Both the position numbers and the translations under genes were made by a program. This document shows, piece by piece, positions 24,890 through 36,738 of a stretch of DNA of 64,000 bases (the first letter of the stretch is position 1; each line of letters starts with the position of its first letter). Source of the stretch: Macrotis lagotis (taxonomy: Eukaryota; Chordata; Mammalia; Peramelemorphia; Peramelidae); NCBI RefSeq assembly GCF_037893015.1, contig NC_133661.1, positions 181,824,508 through 181,888,507 of the forward strand. The letters run 5' to 3'. The notes beneath the pieces are model-generated. The model searched no databases, was not told the origin of the DNA, and saw only the letters and a program-made list of their open reading frames with translations.

Positions 24890-26081
24890 GGAGAGAGAGG
24901 CAGCTAAGATGGCGGAGGAAAGTCAAGGATCCCCCAAGCTCTCCCCCAAACCTTCTAAACAAAATCTAGAGTGGCAGAATCCACTAAAAGGCAGAATGAA
25001 ACAAGTTTTTGGCCCAAGACAACTTGGAAGATAGGCAGAAAGGGTCTTTGTACGAGGGTTAGAAAACACCCACAGTGCAGCCTGCCCCAGAGGGAATCAA
25101 CCCCAACCATACAGGAACAAGAAACTGTGTGACTGGGTGAGTGGCAGTGGTGGCAGTTTCCAGATCTCTCAGTCCAGGGATTGACAAGAACAACTTGAAA
25201 GGAAAGCTCTGTTTCAATAGGGTGAGATTGGAGCACAGTCCAGTCCAGGCCACAGCAGCGCAGACCTGGCCCCAGCAGACCAGGTGCAGACCTCAGGAAC
25301 CACTGAATCAACAGAGGCAGCTCTTCCGGAGCCCTCAGACCACAGATGGTAAGGGGGTGGGAAGGGGATTACAGGGGTCTCTTTGCTAATCCCCAAGACA
25401 GACAGGACTCTGCTACTTTGCCCACACTCAGCTCTGAGTAAGTCTGGGGCCCCAGGAACTGGGGCACAACAGAGCTAACTGCCATGGGGAGCAGGGTCTC
25501 TCCTCAGTTCCAGGGCAGAAAGCTTGTGGACACTCACAGACTAGAGCACAGGCAAGAAGAGCAGTCATAACTTCTCATAAGACCTTAGAAAAATTGAAAA
25601 TTGGCAGGTCCTTAGAAGTATCTCTGAAAACAGTTGCAAAAACCCTCAAAAGCTTGGGACAGTGTATCCTCCACCCTGGAAGCAGAGACCCACTTTAACA
25701 AAAAGTTGAAATTAAGTCATAGGCTGGGGAAATGAGCAAACAACAGAAGAAAAAAATCCCACCATAGACAGTTTCCGTGGTCATATATAAGATCAAAATA
25801 TACACTCAGAAGAAGATAACAAAGTCAGAATTTCTATATCCAAAACTTCCAAGAAAAATATGAATTGGTCTCAGGCTAACTCAAAAAGGATTTTGAAAAT
25901 CAAGTAAGGGAGAAAAAGAAATGAGAGGGATGAGAGAAAAATCATGAAAACTGAGTCATCAGCTTGGTGAAGGAGGTACCAAAAAATACTGAAGAAAGTA
26001 ACATCTTAAAAACCAGACTGGGCCAAATGAAAAAAAAAAAGATTCAAAAAGTCAAAGAGAAGAATAACCCCTTATTTGTTT

Positions 26082-26226
26082 TTGTTGTTGTTGTTGTTTA
26101 TTTTTGCAAGATAATGGGGATAAGTCCAAAGTCAATGTCTAAGTATTAAATGTCTGAGGCCACATTTGAGAGGTCCTCCTGACTCTAAGGCCATTGTTAT
26201 ATCCCTTGCACCATCCAACTGCCCCA
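26082..26226 (-). mobile_element. diverged WSINE1-like SINE, antisense
   Basis: Shows 'tttttgcaagataatgggga', 'tgtctgaggccacatttgag' and 'cttgcaccatccaactgcccc'. It has small internal losses compared with other copies. Confidence 0.7.
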
Positions 26227-26357
26227 ACAAATCCCTTAAAAAGTAGAATTAGCCAAGTAGAAAAGGGGATGCAAAAGTTCACTGAAGAAAATAATTCCTG
26301 AAAATACAGAATAGAGCAAAGGGAAGTTGATGACAAATCCCTTAAAAAGGCAGAACT

Positions 26358-26527
26358 GGGGGGTGGCTAGGTGGCACAGTGGATAGAGTACCAGCCCTGG
26401 AGTCAGGAGTACCTGAGTTCAAATCTGACCTCAGACACTTAATAATTGCCTAGCTGTGTGGCCTTGGGCAAGCCACTTAACCCCATCTGCCATACAAAAA
26501 TCTAAAAAAAACAAAAAAAAATAAAAA
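26358..26527 (+). mobile_element. WSINE1-like SINE
   Basis: Full-length with a long A-rich tail. Imperfect flanking duplication around 'aaaggcagaactgg' and 'aacaagcagaattgg'. Confidence 0.88.
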
Positions 26528-26689
26528 CAAGCAGAATTGGCCAAGAAGAAAAGATGATACAAAAGCTCATCAAAGAAAATTATTCCTTAAAAATATAAAT
26601 GGAGCAAAGCGAAGCTGATGACTGTGAGAAATCAAGAAACTATAAAACAAAACCAAAAGACTGAAGTTTGCAACCTTGGATTTTTTCTG

Positions 26690-27690
26690 GAGGTAATCTA
26701 GGAATTTTTTCTTTTCGAATCTCATTTTTTTTATGTTCAGAAATTCTAGACAGTTCTCTTATTTCTTTGATTATGGTGTTAAAGTTTTATAATCCTTTTG
26801 TGTTCTTCTGAGAGATGATACCTTATATTTTCATTGCATATTAGTTGATATTTTTGCTTCCCTTTTTCCAATCTGTCTTTCACTTCTGTGATTTTCATTC
26901 CAAATCTATTTTCTTTTCTTTCATTGGTGAGGCTTACCATTGGAGATTCAAGTTTTTCTATCCTGTTCATTATTTTTGCTGTGCAGGACATAAATTCTGC
27001 TCTCACAATTTTCATTTTTAAACCACTCAGAACAGTGTGTTATGGTTCCATATTCTTTCAAAGAATCTTCTATCTCATCAAATATTGGATCATTTTCTTT
27101 CATTTTTCAATATTTATTCATAGATGCCTGGACTAGTTTACTAGATCTGGAGGCCATATTTCCTTCTATTGTTACCATTTTCTTGCTGATTTATCTGTTT
27201 GTGTTTAAGTTCTTTAAAATTTCTATTGTGAGCCTCTTCTCCTCCATTATTTTTTCCCTTATTGCTCACTTCTGAGTCTTTCCTTTCATTATGGATTTCT
27301 TTGGGGTTCAAAGGATCTCAGCCTCCTCCTATACTGGGCTATTCATGGTTCACCAGCTTAGACCTGTGCCCCAAATAACTTTTGGTTGGTCAGAATTGAC
27401 CTCAACTGGATACTGTTCTCTTTTCTCAGGTTTGGTGGAGTGCTACACAGCTCCCCTCATACAGTATCCTGTCTTGATAATCTAAGCCACTTTCTCTGTC
27501 CTTAGTTCTTTGGTCTGGCACTAGCAGTTCAGATCCTGCAGGCACTGGAAGTTCAAAGCTTTTTTCCCAGCACCAACAGTTTAGAGCTACTAGCAGTTCA
27601 TGGTTTTACAGCATTGATGCTTCCAGGTTATAACAACTAGCAGACTTTTGTTCCCAAAGGGACCCCTAGGATTTTTTCAGCAACTCTTCA
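26690..27690 (-). mobile_element. LINE-1 5' part, antisense
   Basis: The minus strand encodes an ORF1-like charged coiled-coil segment (frame at 26,779-27,015). Upstream of it on the minus strand lies GC-richer 5' UTR-like sequence. It abuts the plus-strand LINE-1 5' part tail to tail. Confidence 0.5.
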
Positions 27691-27769
27691 CAGTCTTCAT
27701 GGATAAGAATTATTCAGTTTACTCTAAGACCACATATATATTCAGACTCTGAGTGAAAGTTAAAATATA

Positions 27770-28115
27770 AAGTTATGGAAAATTACCTCATACTCATCAA
27801 ATTCCAAAAGAAAATCTACAGAAACAGAAAATGTTCATTGTTTGAGCAACTGCAAGAAAACAAATATACTGATGCATTGTAAGTGTAGATATGGATTGAG
27901 CCAACCATTCTGGAAAGTAATGTAAAATTCTAATCCAAAAATCACTTAACTGCCTTCTCTTTGATTGAGTGATACCATGAAAAGGCCTTTACTTCAAAAA
28001 GATCTGTATTTGAGGAAAAGAACCACTTATACAAAAATTATTACTTATGTCAGCTCTTTTTGTAGCATAGAAAACTAGAAACTAGGGGTTATCTATCAGT
28101 ACATTCAAATAGAAA
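27770..28115 (+). mobile_element. old LINE-1 ORF2 3' fragment
   Basis: The phrases 'tgatgcattgtaagtgtaga' and 'gagccaaccattctggaaag' match the C-terminal ORF2 coding region of LINE-1 as seen at 18,860-18,920. Confidence 0.55.
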
Positions 28116-28899
28116 CAGGAATTTTTAAATCATATATAAGAATCGCTGTGGTCCAAATGTTAACTTACTTTTAAAATGTGATATTAACTATATTTTATTT
28201 ATTTTGTTAGATATTTCCCAATTACATTTTAACCTAGTTTGATTCACATTCAGAAGCATCATGATATCATGTTCAGATATGAACAATGTGGACATTAGCT
28301 TTGCTTGACTATGTATATTTGATACAAACATTTTGGGTTTTGTCTTAATAGGTGATATTGGGAGTAGGCAGAAAGGCAATTAGCCATGGAGTGACCAAAA
28401 TTTTTAAAAGAAGGAAAGCAAGAAGAAAAGGACAATTAGTAGAAAACACAAAGCAGGACAGCTTTGAAAAAACAAGCTAAATTTGCTGTCTACTTAGAAG
28501 GAGAGGCAGGGTGCAAACTTGAATTTGCATTGCAAAGCTTCTTTTCTGTTTTGTTTTCGATATATTAATCTAATTTTATTTTGTATTTGTTAAGTTCTAA
28601 TATGGAGAAGATGGAAAAATTAAGGAAGAGGAGGAAGAAGAGGAGAAGGAAAAAAGAAGAAGAGGAGAAAGCAGCTAGAAGGGAAAGAAGAAAAAAGTAA
28701 GGAGGAGGAAGAGAATAAGCAGGAGAATAAGAGGAGAAATCATTCCAAGAGCAGTGGGTGAATGCCCAGTTAGCTCCCTCAAAATCAACTGCCAAAAATG
28801 AAGAGTGTACAGGTTTCCTAAATACCCTTATTATGAATGGAAGGGATTTCAGAGATCATCTAATACTTCCTCATAGTATAGGCAAGAATAAAAAAGGCT
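28116..28899. other. intergenic; purine-rich tract
   Basis: A GA/GGA-rich tract lies at about 28,600-28,740. The 28,190-28,260 part may be a scrap of an antisense LINE-1 end. No gene seen. Confidence 0.4.
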
Positions 28900-29485
28900 C
28901 AGCTCTTTTCTTGAGGCAAAGAATTGGAAATTGAGGGAATACACATCAGTTGAGTAATGGCTGAACAATTTGTGGTATATGGTTATAATGGAATACTACA
29001 CTGATATAAGAAATAATGATCTAGCTACTCTCAAAAAAATCTGGAAAGACACAAACTGATATAAGGTAAAATGCATGGAATCAGGAGAACAATGTACACA
29101 GTAATAGCAATATTGTAAGATGATCTACTGTGAATGACTTAGCTATTCTCAGCAATCCAAGACAACTCTGAAAGACTTATGATGAAAAATGTTGTCCATT
29201 CTCAGAGAAAGAACTGATAGAGTTTGAATACAGATTGAAGTATACTTATTTTACTTTATTTTTCTTGGGTTTTTAATTTTGTTCTGATTTTTTTTATGAT
29301 ATGACTAACATGGAAATATATTTTGCATGACTACACATGTATAACTATAAAAAATTGCCTTGCCTTTTATGACAGGGAAGGTGAAGGAGAGAAAAAAATT
29401 TGGAACTCAATTTTAAAAACAAATGTTGAAAATTATTTTTACATGTAATTGGGGAAAATAAAATATTAGTTTTTAAAAGGAAAAA
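28900..29485 (+). mobile_element. 5'-truncated LINE-1 3' end
   Basis: Begins in the ORF2 C-terminus ('caatttgtggtatatggtta', 'gaatactacactgatataag') and ends with 'acatgtaattggggaaaataa'. Paralogous to 20,750-21,240. Confidence 0.7.
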
Positions 29486-29869
29486 GAATAAGGCTCAGGA
29501 AGCATAAGACACAAGTATAGTTGATATAAGCATTTTGGTTTTGTTTTAATATTACTCTTAATATTAACTGCAGTTAGCAGTCAATTCCAAATCCTCTGAT
29601 GCCAAATTCAGTTTTCTTTCTACTCTATCTCACCAGGGTACCTCTCTTTTAGATCTAAGTTTACATTTCAAGTTACCCAGCTATAGAAGCCACTAATGAT
29701 AATGGGACTCAAACTTAAAAGTTACATAACAAGATGTCCATGATCATGTCATTCTTGGTACACTGACCCCTGATTTTAGAAATGCAAATAAGATAATAAA
29801 TATAAAGTACTTTCTAAACCTTAATGTGTTGAATGCTGATTATTTGTTATTGTTGCTATTGTTACTATT

Positions 29870-30180
29870 ATTATGGAACTTTATGGCATAGAGAATAGGA
29901 AGCTGGCCTCAAAGCCAGGAAAATTGTGTTCAAATTGCATCTCTGACATGAACTACCTATGTGATCCTGGACAAATCAATTAATCATTTAGTACTCCTGG
30001 AAACTCTCTGAGATCCTGAGTTTCAGAGAAGGTGATAATTTGCATTAAGAGAAGGGAATTTTCTCACAAAATTCTCTATACCAATGAAATCACCTATTCC
30101 TATACATATAGAGAAACTGAGGCCCATAAAGAAGAAATGATTTGCCCAAGTAAAGACAGAGACAAGATTTGAACTCAAGT
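29870..30180 (+). mobile_element. MIR-type SINE fragments
   Basis: Shows 'ggcctcaaagccaggaaaat', 'tgatcctggacaaatca' and a later 'agagaaactgaggcccataa' with 'gatttgcccaagtaaagaca', typical of CORE/MIR elements. Confidence 0.55.
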
Positions 30181-30224
30181 TTTTAATTGCAAATTCAATA
30201 TTTTTTTAATTATACCCAGGTTTG

Positions 30225-30325
30225 AATTTTAGTCAGTGAGTTCCATGACAGCAAGGACTATTTTTTAACTTTTTTTTTGCACACAATATAATAGGTATTT
30301 AATAAATGCTAGTTGACTGACTGAG
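30225..30325 (+). mobile_element. LINE-2 3' terminus
   Basis: Ends 'ggtatttaataaatgctagttgactga', the characteristic L2 3' end. Confidence 0.65.
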
Positions 30326-30480
30326 TCCCAGTGCTACCACTTACTAGCTTAGAAAAAGTTCTTAGATTCTGTTTCTTATCTGTAAAATGGAAGTGTTTGG
30401 TTTTATTACCTATCACACAAAGTTGTTATAAGGAAAGTATTGCATAAACTGTAAAGGACCATATAAATAGGATTTTTAAG
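30326..30480 (+). mobile_element. MIR-type SINE
   Basis: Shows 'accacttactagcttag', 'ttcttatctgtaaaatggaa' and 'gttgttataaggaaagtat' in MIR order. Confidence 0.6.
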
Positions 30481-31137
30481 TTTATTACTTGTTTTTAACA
30501 TTCTTTTCTTTTTAAATTTTGAGTTCCAAATTCTCTTCTTCCTTTTGTTTTGCTTCTGACCACTGCCTCCTTTAATCTGCTCTCCCTTTTATCATCCCTT
30601 CCCCATATTTCTTACTACCTTTCCCTTCTATTTCATTATTGGGTAAAGTACATTTCTATGCCCAACAAACTATGAATGTTCTCTCTTTGAACCAGTTTTG
30701 ATATTAGTTTCATGCATTGCTACCCCTTTTTCCCCCTTTACCATAAAAGCTCTTCCTTGCATTCCTCATTTAGGTAAAAAAAAAAATGTCCCCTTCTTTC
30801 CTCTTTTTCCTCCTCACTCCTACATAATCAATTTATACTCATACCCTCTGTTTAGGTAGACTCCTTCCAACTGCTCCAATAATGTTAAAAAAAAATTCTT
30901 GACATTACATGTATTATCTTTGCATATAGGAATGTGAGCAGTTTAACTTTATGAGTCCTTTATGATTACTTTTTCATGTTAATCATTTTATACTTCTTGA
31001 ATCATTTTTGAATGCTAAATTTTCTATTTACTTTTGGTCTTTTCATCAGGAATATATAAGAGTCTTCTAAATCAGCTTTGATGGGTAGATTATTCTTGGT
31101 TGTAATTCTAGCTCTTTTGCCTTCCATTCCTTTAATA

Positions 31138-31265
31138 GGGTAACTGCTATATCTTATGTTGACTATGACTATGGTTTCATATTTGAATTATTTGTTTCTG
31201 AGGGTAACTGCTATATCTTATGTTGATTGTGACTATGGTTTCATATTTGAATTATTTGTTTCTGA
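31138..31265 (+). repeat. 64-bp direct tandem duplication
   Basis: The unit starting 'gggtaactgctatatcttat' and ending 'gaattatttgtttctga' occurs at 31,138 and again at 31,202 with a few differences. Confidence 0.85.
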
Positions 31266-31418
31266 CTGCTTGCAGTATTTTTTCTTTGGCCTGAGAGCTC
31301 TGAAGTTTTCATTTGGGGATCTTTTTCAGGAGGTGATCAGTGGATTCTTTCACTTTCTATTTTACCCTCTGATTCTAAAACATTTATTTGATACCTAGGC
31401 TTTTTTAAAAAAATTTTG

Positions 31419-31580
31419 AGGAGTGGCTAGGTGGTATAGTGGATAAAGCACCAGCCCTGGAGTCAGGAATACCTGGGTTCAAATCCAGTCTCAGACACTT
31501 AATAATTACCTAGCTGTGTGGCCTTGGGCAAGCCACTTAACCCCATTTGCCTTGCAAAAACCTAAAAAAAAAAAAGAAAG
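31419..31580 (+). mobile_element. WSINE1-like SINE (first of a pair)
   Basis: Full-length, with an A/G tail running almost straight into the next copy. Confidence 0.9.
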
Positions 31581-31589
31581 GGAAAAAAA

Positions 31590-31750
31590 GGGGGCAGCTA
31601 GGTGGCGTAGTGGATAAAGCACTGGCCTTGGAGTCAGGAGTACCTGGGTTCAAATCCAGTCTCAGACATTTAATAATTACCTAGCTGTGTGGCCTTGGGC
31701 AAGCCACTTAACCCCATTTGCCTTACAAAAAAACCTAAAAAAAAATTTTT
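31590..31750 (+). mobile_element. WSINE1-like SINE (second of a pair)
   Basis: Full-length, same direction, about 10 bp after the first copy. Confidence 0.9.
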
Positions 31751-32065
31751 GGTTTCAGATAATCTAATGATTCTTCAATTGTCTCTTCTTGATCTATTTT
31801 TCTAGAACAATTGTTTTTCCAATAAAATACTTCACATTTTCTTCTATTTTTTCATTCTTTTGATTTTCATTGTTTTTTGATATCTCATAGGGTCATTAGC
31901 TTCCACTTGACTGATTCTAATTTTAAGAAATTATTTTCTTCAGTGAACTTTTGTACCTCTTTTTCCATTTGGCCAATTCTGCTTTTTTGAGAAATTCTTT
32001 TCTTCAGTGAATTTCTGTTCCTGATCTCCTCTGCTCCTCCAGGAACTTTTTTTTTACTTTTACAT

Positions 32066-32071
32066 ATATAG

Positions 32072-32114
<43 letters not shown>

Positions 32115-32122
32115 TATATTTG
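32066..32122 (+). repeat. (TA)n microsatellite
   Basis: Interrupted TA tract. Confidence 0.9.
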
Positions 32123-32204
32123 TACTTAACATATTTATAATTAGTCATTTTAAGGAAGAGGAATCAGGACTGAGGGTAAAGAAAGAAAACTGTGGGATGG
32201 GAAG

Positions 32205-32540
32205 CAAAATATGAGACTTTTTTTAAGGAAAGATTTTATTTATTTTGAGTTTTACAATTTTTCTCCTATTCTTGCTTCACTCTCCCCACCCCCCACAGAT
32301 GGCAATCTGTTAGTCTTTACATTGTTTCCATGGTATATATTGATCTAAGTTGAATGTGATAAGAGAGAAATCATATCTTTAAGGAAGAAAAATAAAGTAT
32401 AAGAGATAACAAAATTACATAATAATATAACTGGTTTTTTCCCTTAATTGAAGGTAATAGTCTTTAGTCTTTGTTCAAACTCCACAATTCTTTCTCTGGC
32501 TACAGATGGTATTCTCCATCACAGATAGTCCAAAATTGTT
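32205..32540 (-). mobile_element. LINE-1 3' end, antisense
   Basis: Matches the antisense LINE-1 3' region at 34,200-34,560 phrase by phrase, including the C-rich stretch, 'ttgaatgtg..agagagaaatcat' and 'attctttctctgg'. Confidence 0.65.
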
Positions 32541-34185
32541 CCTTCCAGGAACTCTATGGCCTTGACCCTCACTCCATAGGAATGAACATCTGCACCAAGT
32601 TTGTATCTACCCCTGTCCTTATGAGGAGCAGCTCTCGGCAGCTGAGTCAACTGTTATCTGCAGTGGTGTTAAGATGGCCAAAGGTTCAGACAGATGAGAA
32701 CTTCAGCATCTTAGTAGCATCAGGTTCCTTGACATCATTCGTCTCTAGATATAGAATTCAAATTAGGACTGTCTCAAGGGATATTTACACAGCAGCCACA
32801 CTCACTGAAGCTGGGACTGCTACTGTGTGGGGACAAGCAGCTCCAGGATTAGGATTCTATTTGAAAGTCTCATCATTGATTATTCCAGAAATTCTGCCCT
32901 GAAGCAGCAGCTCTTTTCCTGTACTGTCATGGGATTTACCCTATCTGAAAAGGGTATGCTTCCATGTTGGTGCAATCTGGGGAGAGGTGTGGTCACTACT
33001 TTCCTGGCTTGTGCCCTAGTCTTTACATAGGAAGGGCCCCTGCTCTCTTCTCCACTCTAGAATAAAAACATCCCTGATGGAACTCTCTCATCCAATGGTA
33101 GTCTTCTTCATCCTTTTGCCAAGTGATAAAGACATTCCTACATCTCCCTGCAATATTTCTGAATGTTTTTCCCCCCTCCTTCCAATCCTCCTCCATCTCC
33201 TCAGGCAGCTCTTAGGAAAGTTCTCAGCTCAGGGTTGCAGAGAGTAAAGACAAATAAATCCCATATTAATAGGTTGTTTTAAAAAATTCTGTGTCTCTTT
33301 TACCGAGTTATTAATTTTCTTTTCATAAGTTTCTTTCATTACTTTTATTTCTTTTCCCAACTTCTGTACTATCACCCTTATCTCTTTAACTCTTCCAGGA
33401 ATTCTTGTTGAACTTGTGTTCAATAAGCAATTTTTTTCTGAGGTTTTAATTGTAATTTTTTTTTCACAGTTTTCTTTTTTTGAGATCAGTCTTCCCTGCC
33501 ACCATAAAGGTTTTTTATGGTCAAGTTCTTTTTTGTTGTTTGCCCATTTTTCCAGTCTGTTTCTTGACTTTGAACTTTATATTAAAGTTGAGCTCTTCTC
33601 CCCTAGGAGTAGGGAGGCATTATCCCAAGATTCAGGCTTTTTCACTGCTGTTTTCAGAGCTAGTTCTGAGAATCTGCAAGTTTTCAATGCTTCCATGGTG
33701 GTGCAGTTTGGGGAGAGGTGTGGTCTCTACTTTCCTGACTTGTGCTCTGATCTTTCCTAGGAAGGGCCCCTGCTATCTCCTCCACTCTAGAACTGTAACT
33801 CAGAATTATGTAAGACAATATACTTGCCAATAAGAGCCAAATTCACCCAGTGCCAGCAAAGGTTCCCCTTTAATTTCTTTTTGACCCCATTATTGTCTCT
33901 AAGTTGAGAGTTCCTAAAACTGCTACTGCTGGTATAGCTGCCTCCGAGTCCCAGCTGCACCTGAGTGCACTCCAGGTTACCCCCATCACAATATCACAGA
34001 CCTCTTTTGCTGACCTCAAAAGTTGTCTTAGGCTGGGAAAAATGCCTCACTCTAACCATTTGTTGACTCTGCTGCTCCAAAATTGGATTTGAGGAGTTAT
34101 GTTTAAAGCTGATTGGAAGGGACTGTTGGAAAAGTTTAGCTGAGCTGCTACCTCTAATCTGCCAACTTGACTCTACCCCCCAGAA
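32541..34185 (-). mobile_element. LINE-1 5' region(s), antisense
   Basis: On the minus strand a short ORF1-like charged segment (33,229-33,423) is preceded by GC-richer 5' UTR sequence that ends near 34,185. A ~110-bp segment of this UTR occurs twice (about 32,955-33,060 and 33,685-33,795). That suggests two elements or an internal UTR repeat. Confidence 0.5.
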
Positions 34186-34199
34186 TGAATTACTATTAA

Positions 34200-34950
34200 G
34201 GAGATCACTTTTTAAAATATTTTAGTAGTTTTCTAATTATATACAATAGTAATTTCTACCTATCATTTTTGTAAGGTTTTGAATTTTACAATTTTCCCCC
34301 ATCCTCCCTTCCCTCCCATCATCCCCCCACAGAAGGCAGTCTGATAATTTTTACATTGGTTCCATGCTATACATTGATCGAAATTGAATGTGTTGAGAGA
34401 GAAATCATTTCCTTGAGGAGAAAATAAAATATTAGAGAGAGCAAAATTATGTTGTACATAAGATACTTTTTTTAAAAATTGAAGGTAATATAGACTTTGG
34501 TCTTTATTTAAACCCCATAGTTCTTTCTCTGGATACAGGTGATATTCTCCATTGCAGGTACTCTAAAAATGTTCCTTATTATTCTATTAAAGTATTAGAG
34601 TATATATTGTTCTTCTGGTTCTGCTCATCTCACTCAGCATCAATTCATGGAGTTCTTTACAGGCTTCTCTGAATTCCCATCCTTCCTGGTTTCTAATAGA
34701 ACAATAGTGTTCCATAACATAGATATACCACAATTTGTTCAGCCATTCCCCAGTTGATGGGCATTCACTCAATTTCCAATTCTTTACTACCATAAACAGG
34801 GCTGCTATGAATATTTTTTGTACAAATGATGTTTTTACCCTTTTTCATGATTTCTTCAGGGTATAGACCCAGTAGTGGTATTGCTGGATCAAAGGGTATA
34901 CACATTTTTATTGTCTTTTAGGCATAATTCCAGATTGCTCAAGGAGATCA
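34200..34950 (-). mobile_element. LINE-1 ORF2 C-terminus and 3' UTR, antisense
   Basis: Minus strand at 34,587-34,793 encodes 'GEWLNKLWYIYVMEHYCSI', the conserved C-terminal part of marsupial LINE-1 ORF2p. The 3' UTR follows to about 34,200. Confidence 0.75.
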
Positions 34951-35149
34951 CTTTGATCACACATTTCTAGAAACAGGTTCATCAAGCTTCCAGATTGGTT
35001 GATATCAGATAGAGCATATTGTTCCTGATCAAAGAACTGATTTTCAATTAGTCAGTCTCCCAATACACTTTAATTGGTTTTTAATAAGGTAGGAAACCAT
35101 TGGAATTGAGAAGAATGGTACAGTTCTAAAGGAATCATGATAAAAGTTG

Positions 35150-35360
35150 ATACTCACTTCTAGAGAAAGGAAATGAATTCAGAATGAAAACATAAAGTGA
35201 GGGGGGAAGGGAAAGACTAAATCAAAAATTGATTTTTCTTGATTATACATGTCTATAACAGGTTTTGTTTATCTTCCTTTCCCAGTAAGGAAAGGGAAGA
35301 GGAGAAGAAGGGAGAGAATTTGGATCTGAAAATAAAATTGGATTTTTAAAAAAGAGACAA
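35150..35360 (+). mobile_element. LINE-1-like 3' end scrap
   Basis: G/A-rich tract followed by 'gaaaataaaattggattttt', similar to the end at 42,530-42,560. Confidence 0.4.
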
Positions 35361-35364
35361 GTAT

Positions 35365-35560
35365 TTTAGTATAGCAAGAAGGCCATGGACTTGGGAGTCA
35401 GAAAACCCAGGTTCAAGGGCTATCACCTTACTAGCTGATCTTGGACAAGTCACTTTAATTTCCTCATATCTAAAATAGACATAATAATCCTTGTACAATT
35501 TATCTCACAAGATTGTCAGAGAGATCAGATGAAATAAATATTAGAACTATGTCATAAGTC
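35365..35560 (+). mobile_element. MIR-type SINE
   Basis: Shows 'acttgggagtcagaaaaccc', 'gatcttggacaagtcacttt' and 'ttgtcagagagatcagatg' in MIR order. Confidence 0.65.
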
Positions 35561-35612
35561 TTAAGTCTTAAGTCATGTCATAAGTCATAAGACTTAAGTC
35601 ATAAGTCATTCA
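35552..35612 (+). repeat. short TAAGTC(T/A) direct repeats
   Basis: About seven near-copies of 'cataagtc' or 'ttaagtc' in 60 bp. The unit overlaps the MIR tail and has probably expanded from it. Confidence 0.7.
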
Positions 35613-35999
35613 GGTCTTTTAACCAGATATGAGGGATTAAAAATTTGGAAAACATCAGTTGGGCAATCTAAATTGATTGGAAAAGGAAAAACCAAAAAAC
35701 TCTTTGTAAAGATAATAATATAAAACAGAGAGAAAAGAAAGCAGAATCCCAGAAAATACCATTCTCATTAGATCCCATGTCTTTTTTCTTTTACTTCCCA
35801 GGTCAGATTTACTATAGGATAGGGGTTCTTGATCTGAAGTCTGTGAAAATATTTTTAAAACTAATTTGCTGACTATATTTCAATATATTGATTTCCTTTA
35901 TATTTATGTGTGTTTTATTTCATGCATTTGGAAACATTATTTTGAAGAGTCCCTATGCTTCTCTAAGTCTGCCAAAGGAGACCTCATCTTCTCTAGAAA

Positions 36000-36235
36000 T
36001 TTATCATTTTGCAACATGAAATGAACTGAATTCCTCTCCTCTTCAGATCATTTCTCATCCAGGCTACAACATATCATCATCTGACCAAAGTAACTCTCTG
36101 CAACCTTTTCAGCTCTTTATTACTTTCTTGTTTTTCTACTCAGATTGTGAGTCCTTTGAGGATAAGCATCATCTTACACCTTTCTTTGTACTCTACAATA
36201 TTTGGCATATAATCTGATTCATAATCAATCCCTCC
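36000..36235 (+). mobile_element. possible L2/MIR3-type fragment
   Basis: 'cagattgtgagtcctttgag' and 'cctttctttgtactctacaa' resemble the terminal part of L2-type elements. Confidence 0.4.
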
Positions 36236-36583
36236 TAGTTTCTCCAATAAATCTGACTCCTATGTCTAGGGCTTGAAAAGAAAGAAAAATATTCATGGAT
36301 TAATTCAATGGCCTTCCTGTATAACTGTATTTTGTAGCTAGGGAAATGTGCCTTTCATTCACTTTGTTTTTCAACTGTGGATAGACAGAGGAAGGGGAAT
36401 GATGCCAAACAAGTGGATAAGGCTCTGGAGTTTGGATGCTCTCCTTTCCCCTCTCTGTAAGCTCCAGGATAATAATGGAAGTGGCAATGTTATATTATCA
36501 ATATATAATCTATTGTATTGATATATAATATATATCAACAAATAATCCATATATATATAATCTAATATATATCAATATATAAT

Positions 36584-36738
36584 CTATTATAAAAGATAAA
36601 GAATACTTGAGGGAATATAGCTGTCAATGTGTGTATTTCTTTCACTAGTAAAAAAAAAGGCGATTCATGTATTGTGTGGTCAAAAATATTCATTGCCCTT
36701 TTGTAAGTGACAAGCCTGTCTGAATTTAGGCTAAAAGT
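36584..36738 (+). repeat. diverged direct duplication, copy 1
   Basis: From 'ctattataaaagataaa' to 'gaatttaggctaaaag'. Matches 38,138-38,313 in order and direction. Confidence 0.6.

Larger units (their letters stand above)
24890..26685 (+). mobile_element. old LINE-1 5' part (5' UTR and ORF1)
   Basis: Starts with 'gcagctaagatggcggagg', a YY1-type LINE-1 5' end. A 5' UTR follows, then ORF1 from about 25,733 ('atgagcaaacaacagaag'). The ORF1 frame is broken and carries two SINEs. The element stops inside ORF1 at about 26,685. Confidence 0.7.
30490..32050 (-). mobile_element. LINE-1 fragment, antisense, with ORF1 coiled coil
   Basis: At 31,885-32,050 the minus strand encodes 'IGQMEKEVQKFTEENN', the LINE-1 ORF1 coiled-coil repeat. 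The left part carries sequence that I take to be the rest of the same element. It is split by two SINEs and a 64-bp tandem duplication. Confidence 0.5.

Noticed and set aside
31138-31265. CRISPR-like direct repeat
   Set aside because: Two adjacent copies without spacers in a mammalian genome. It is a simple tandem duplication.
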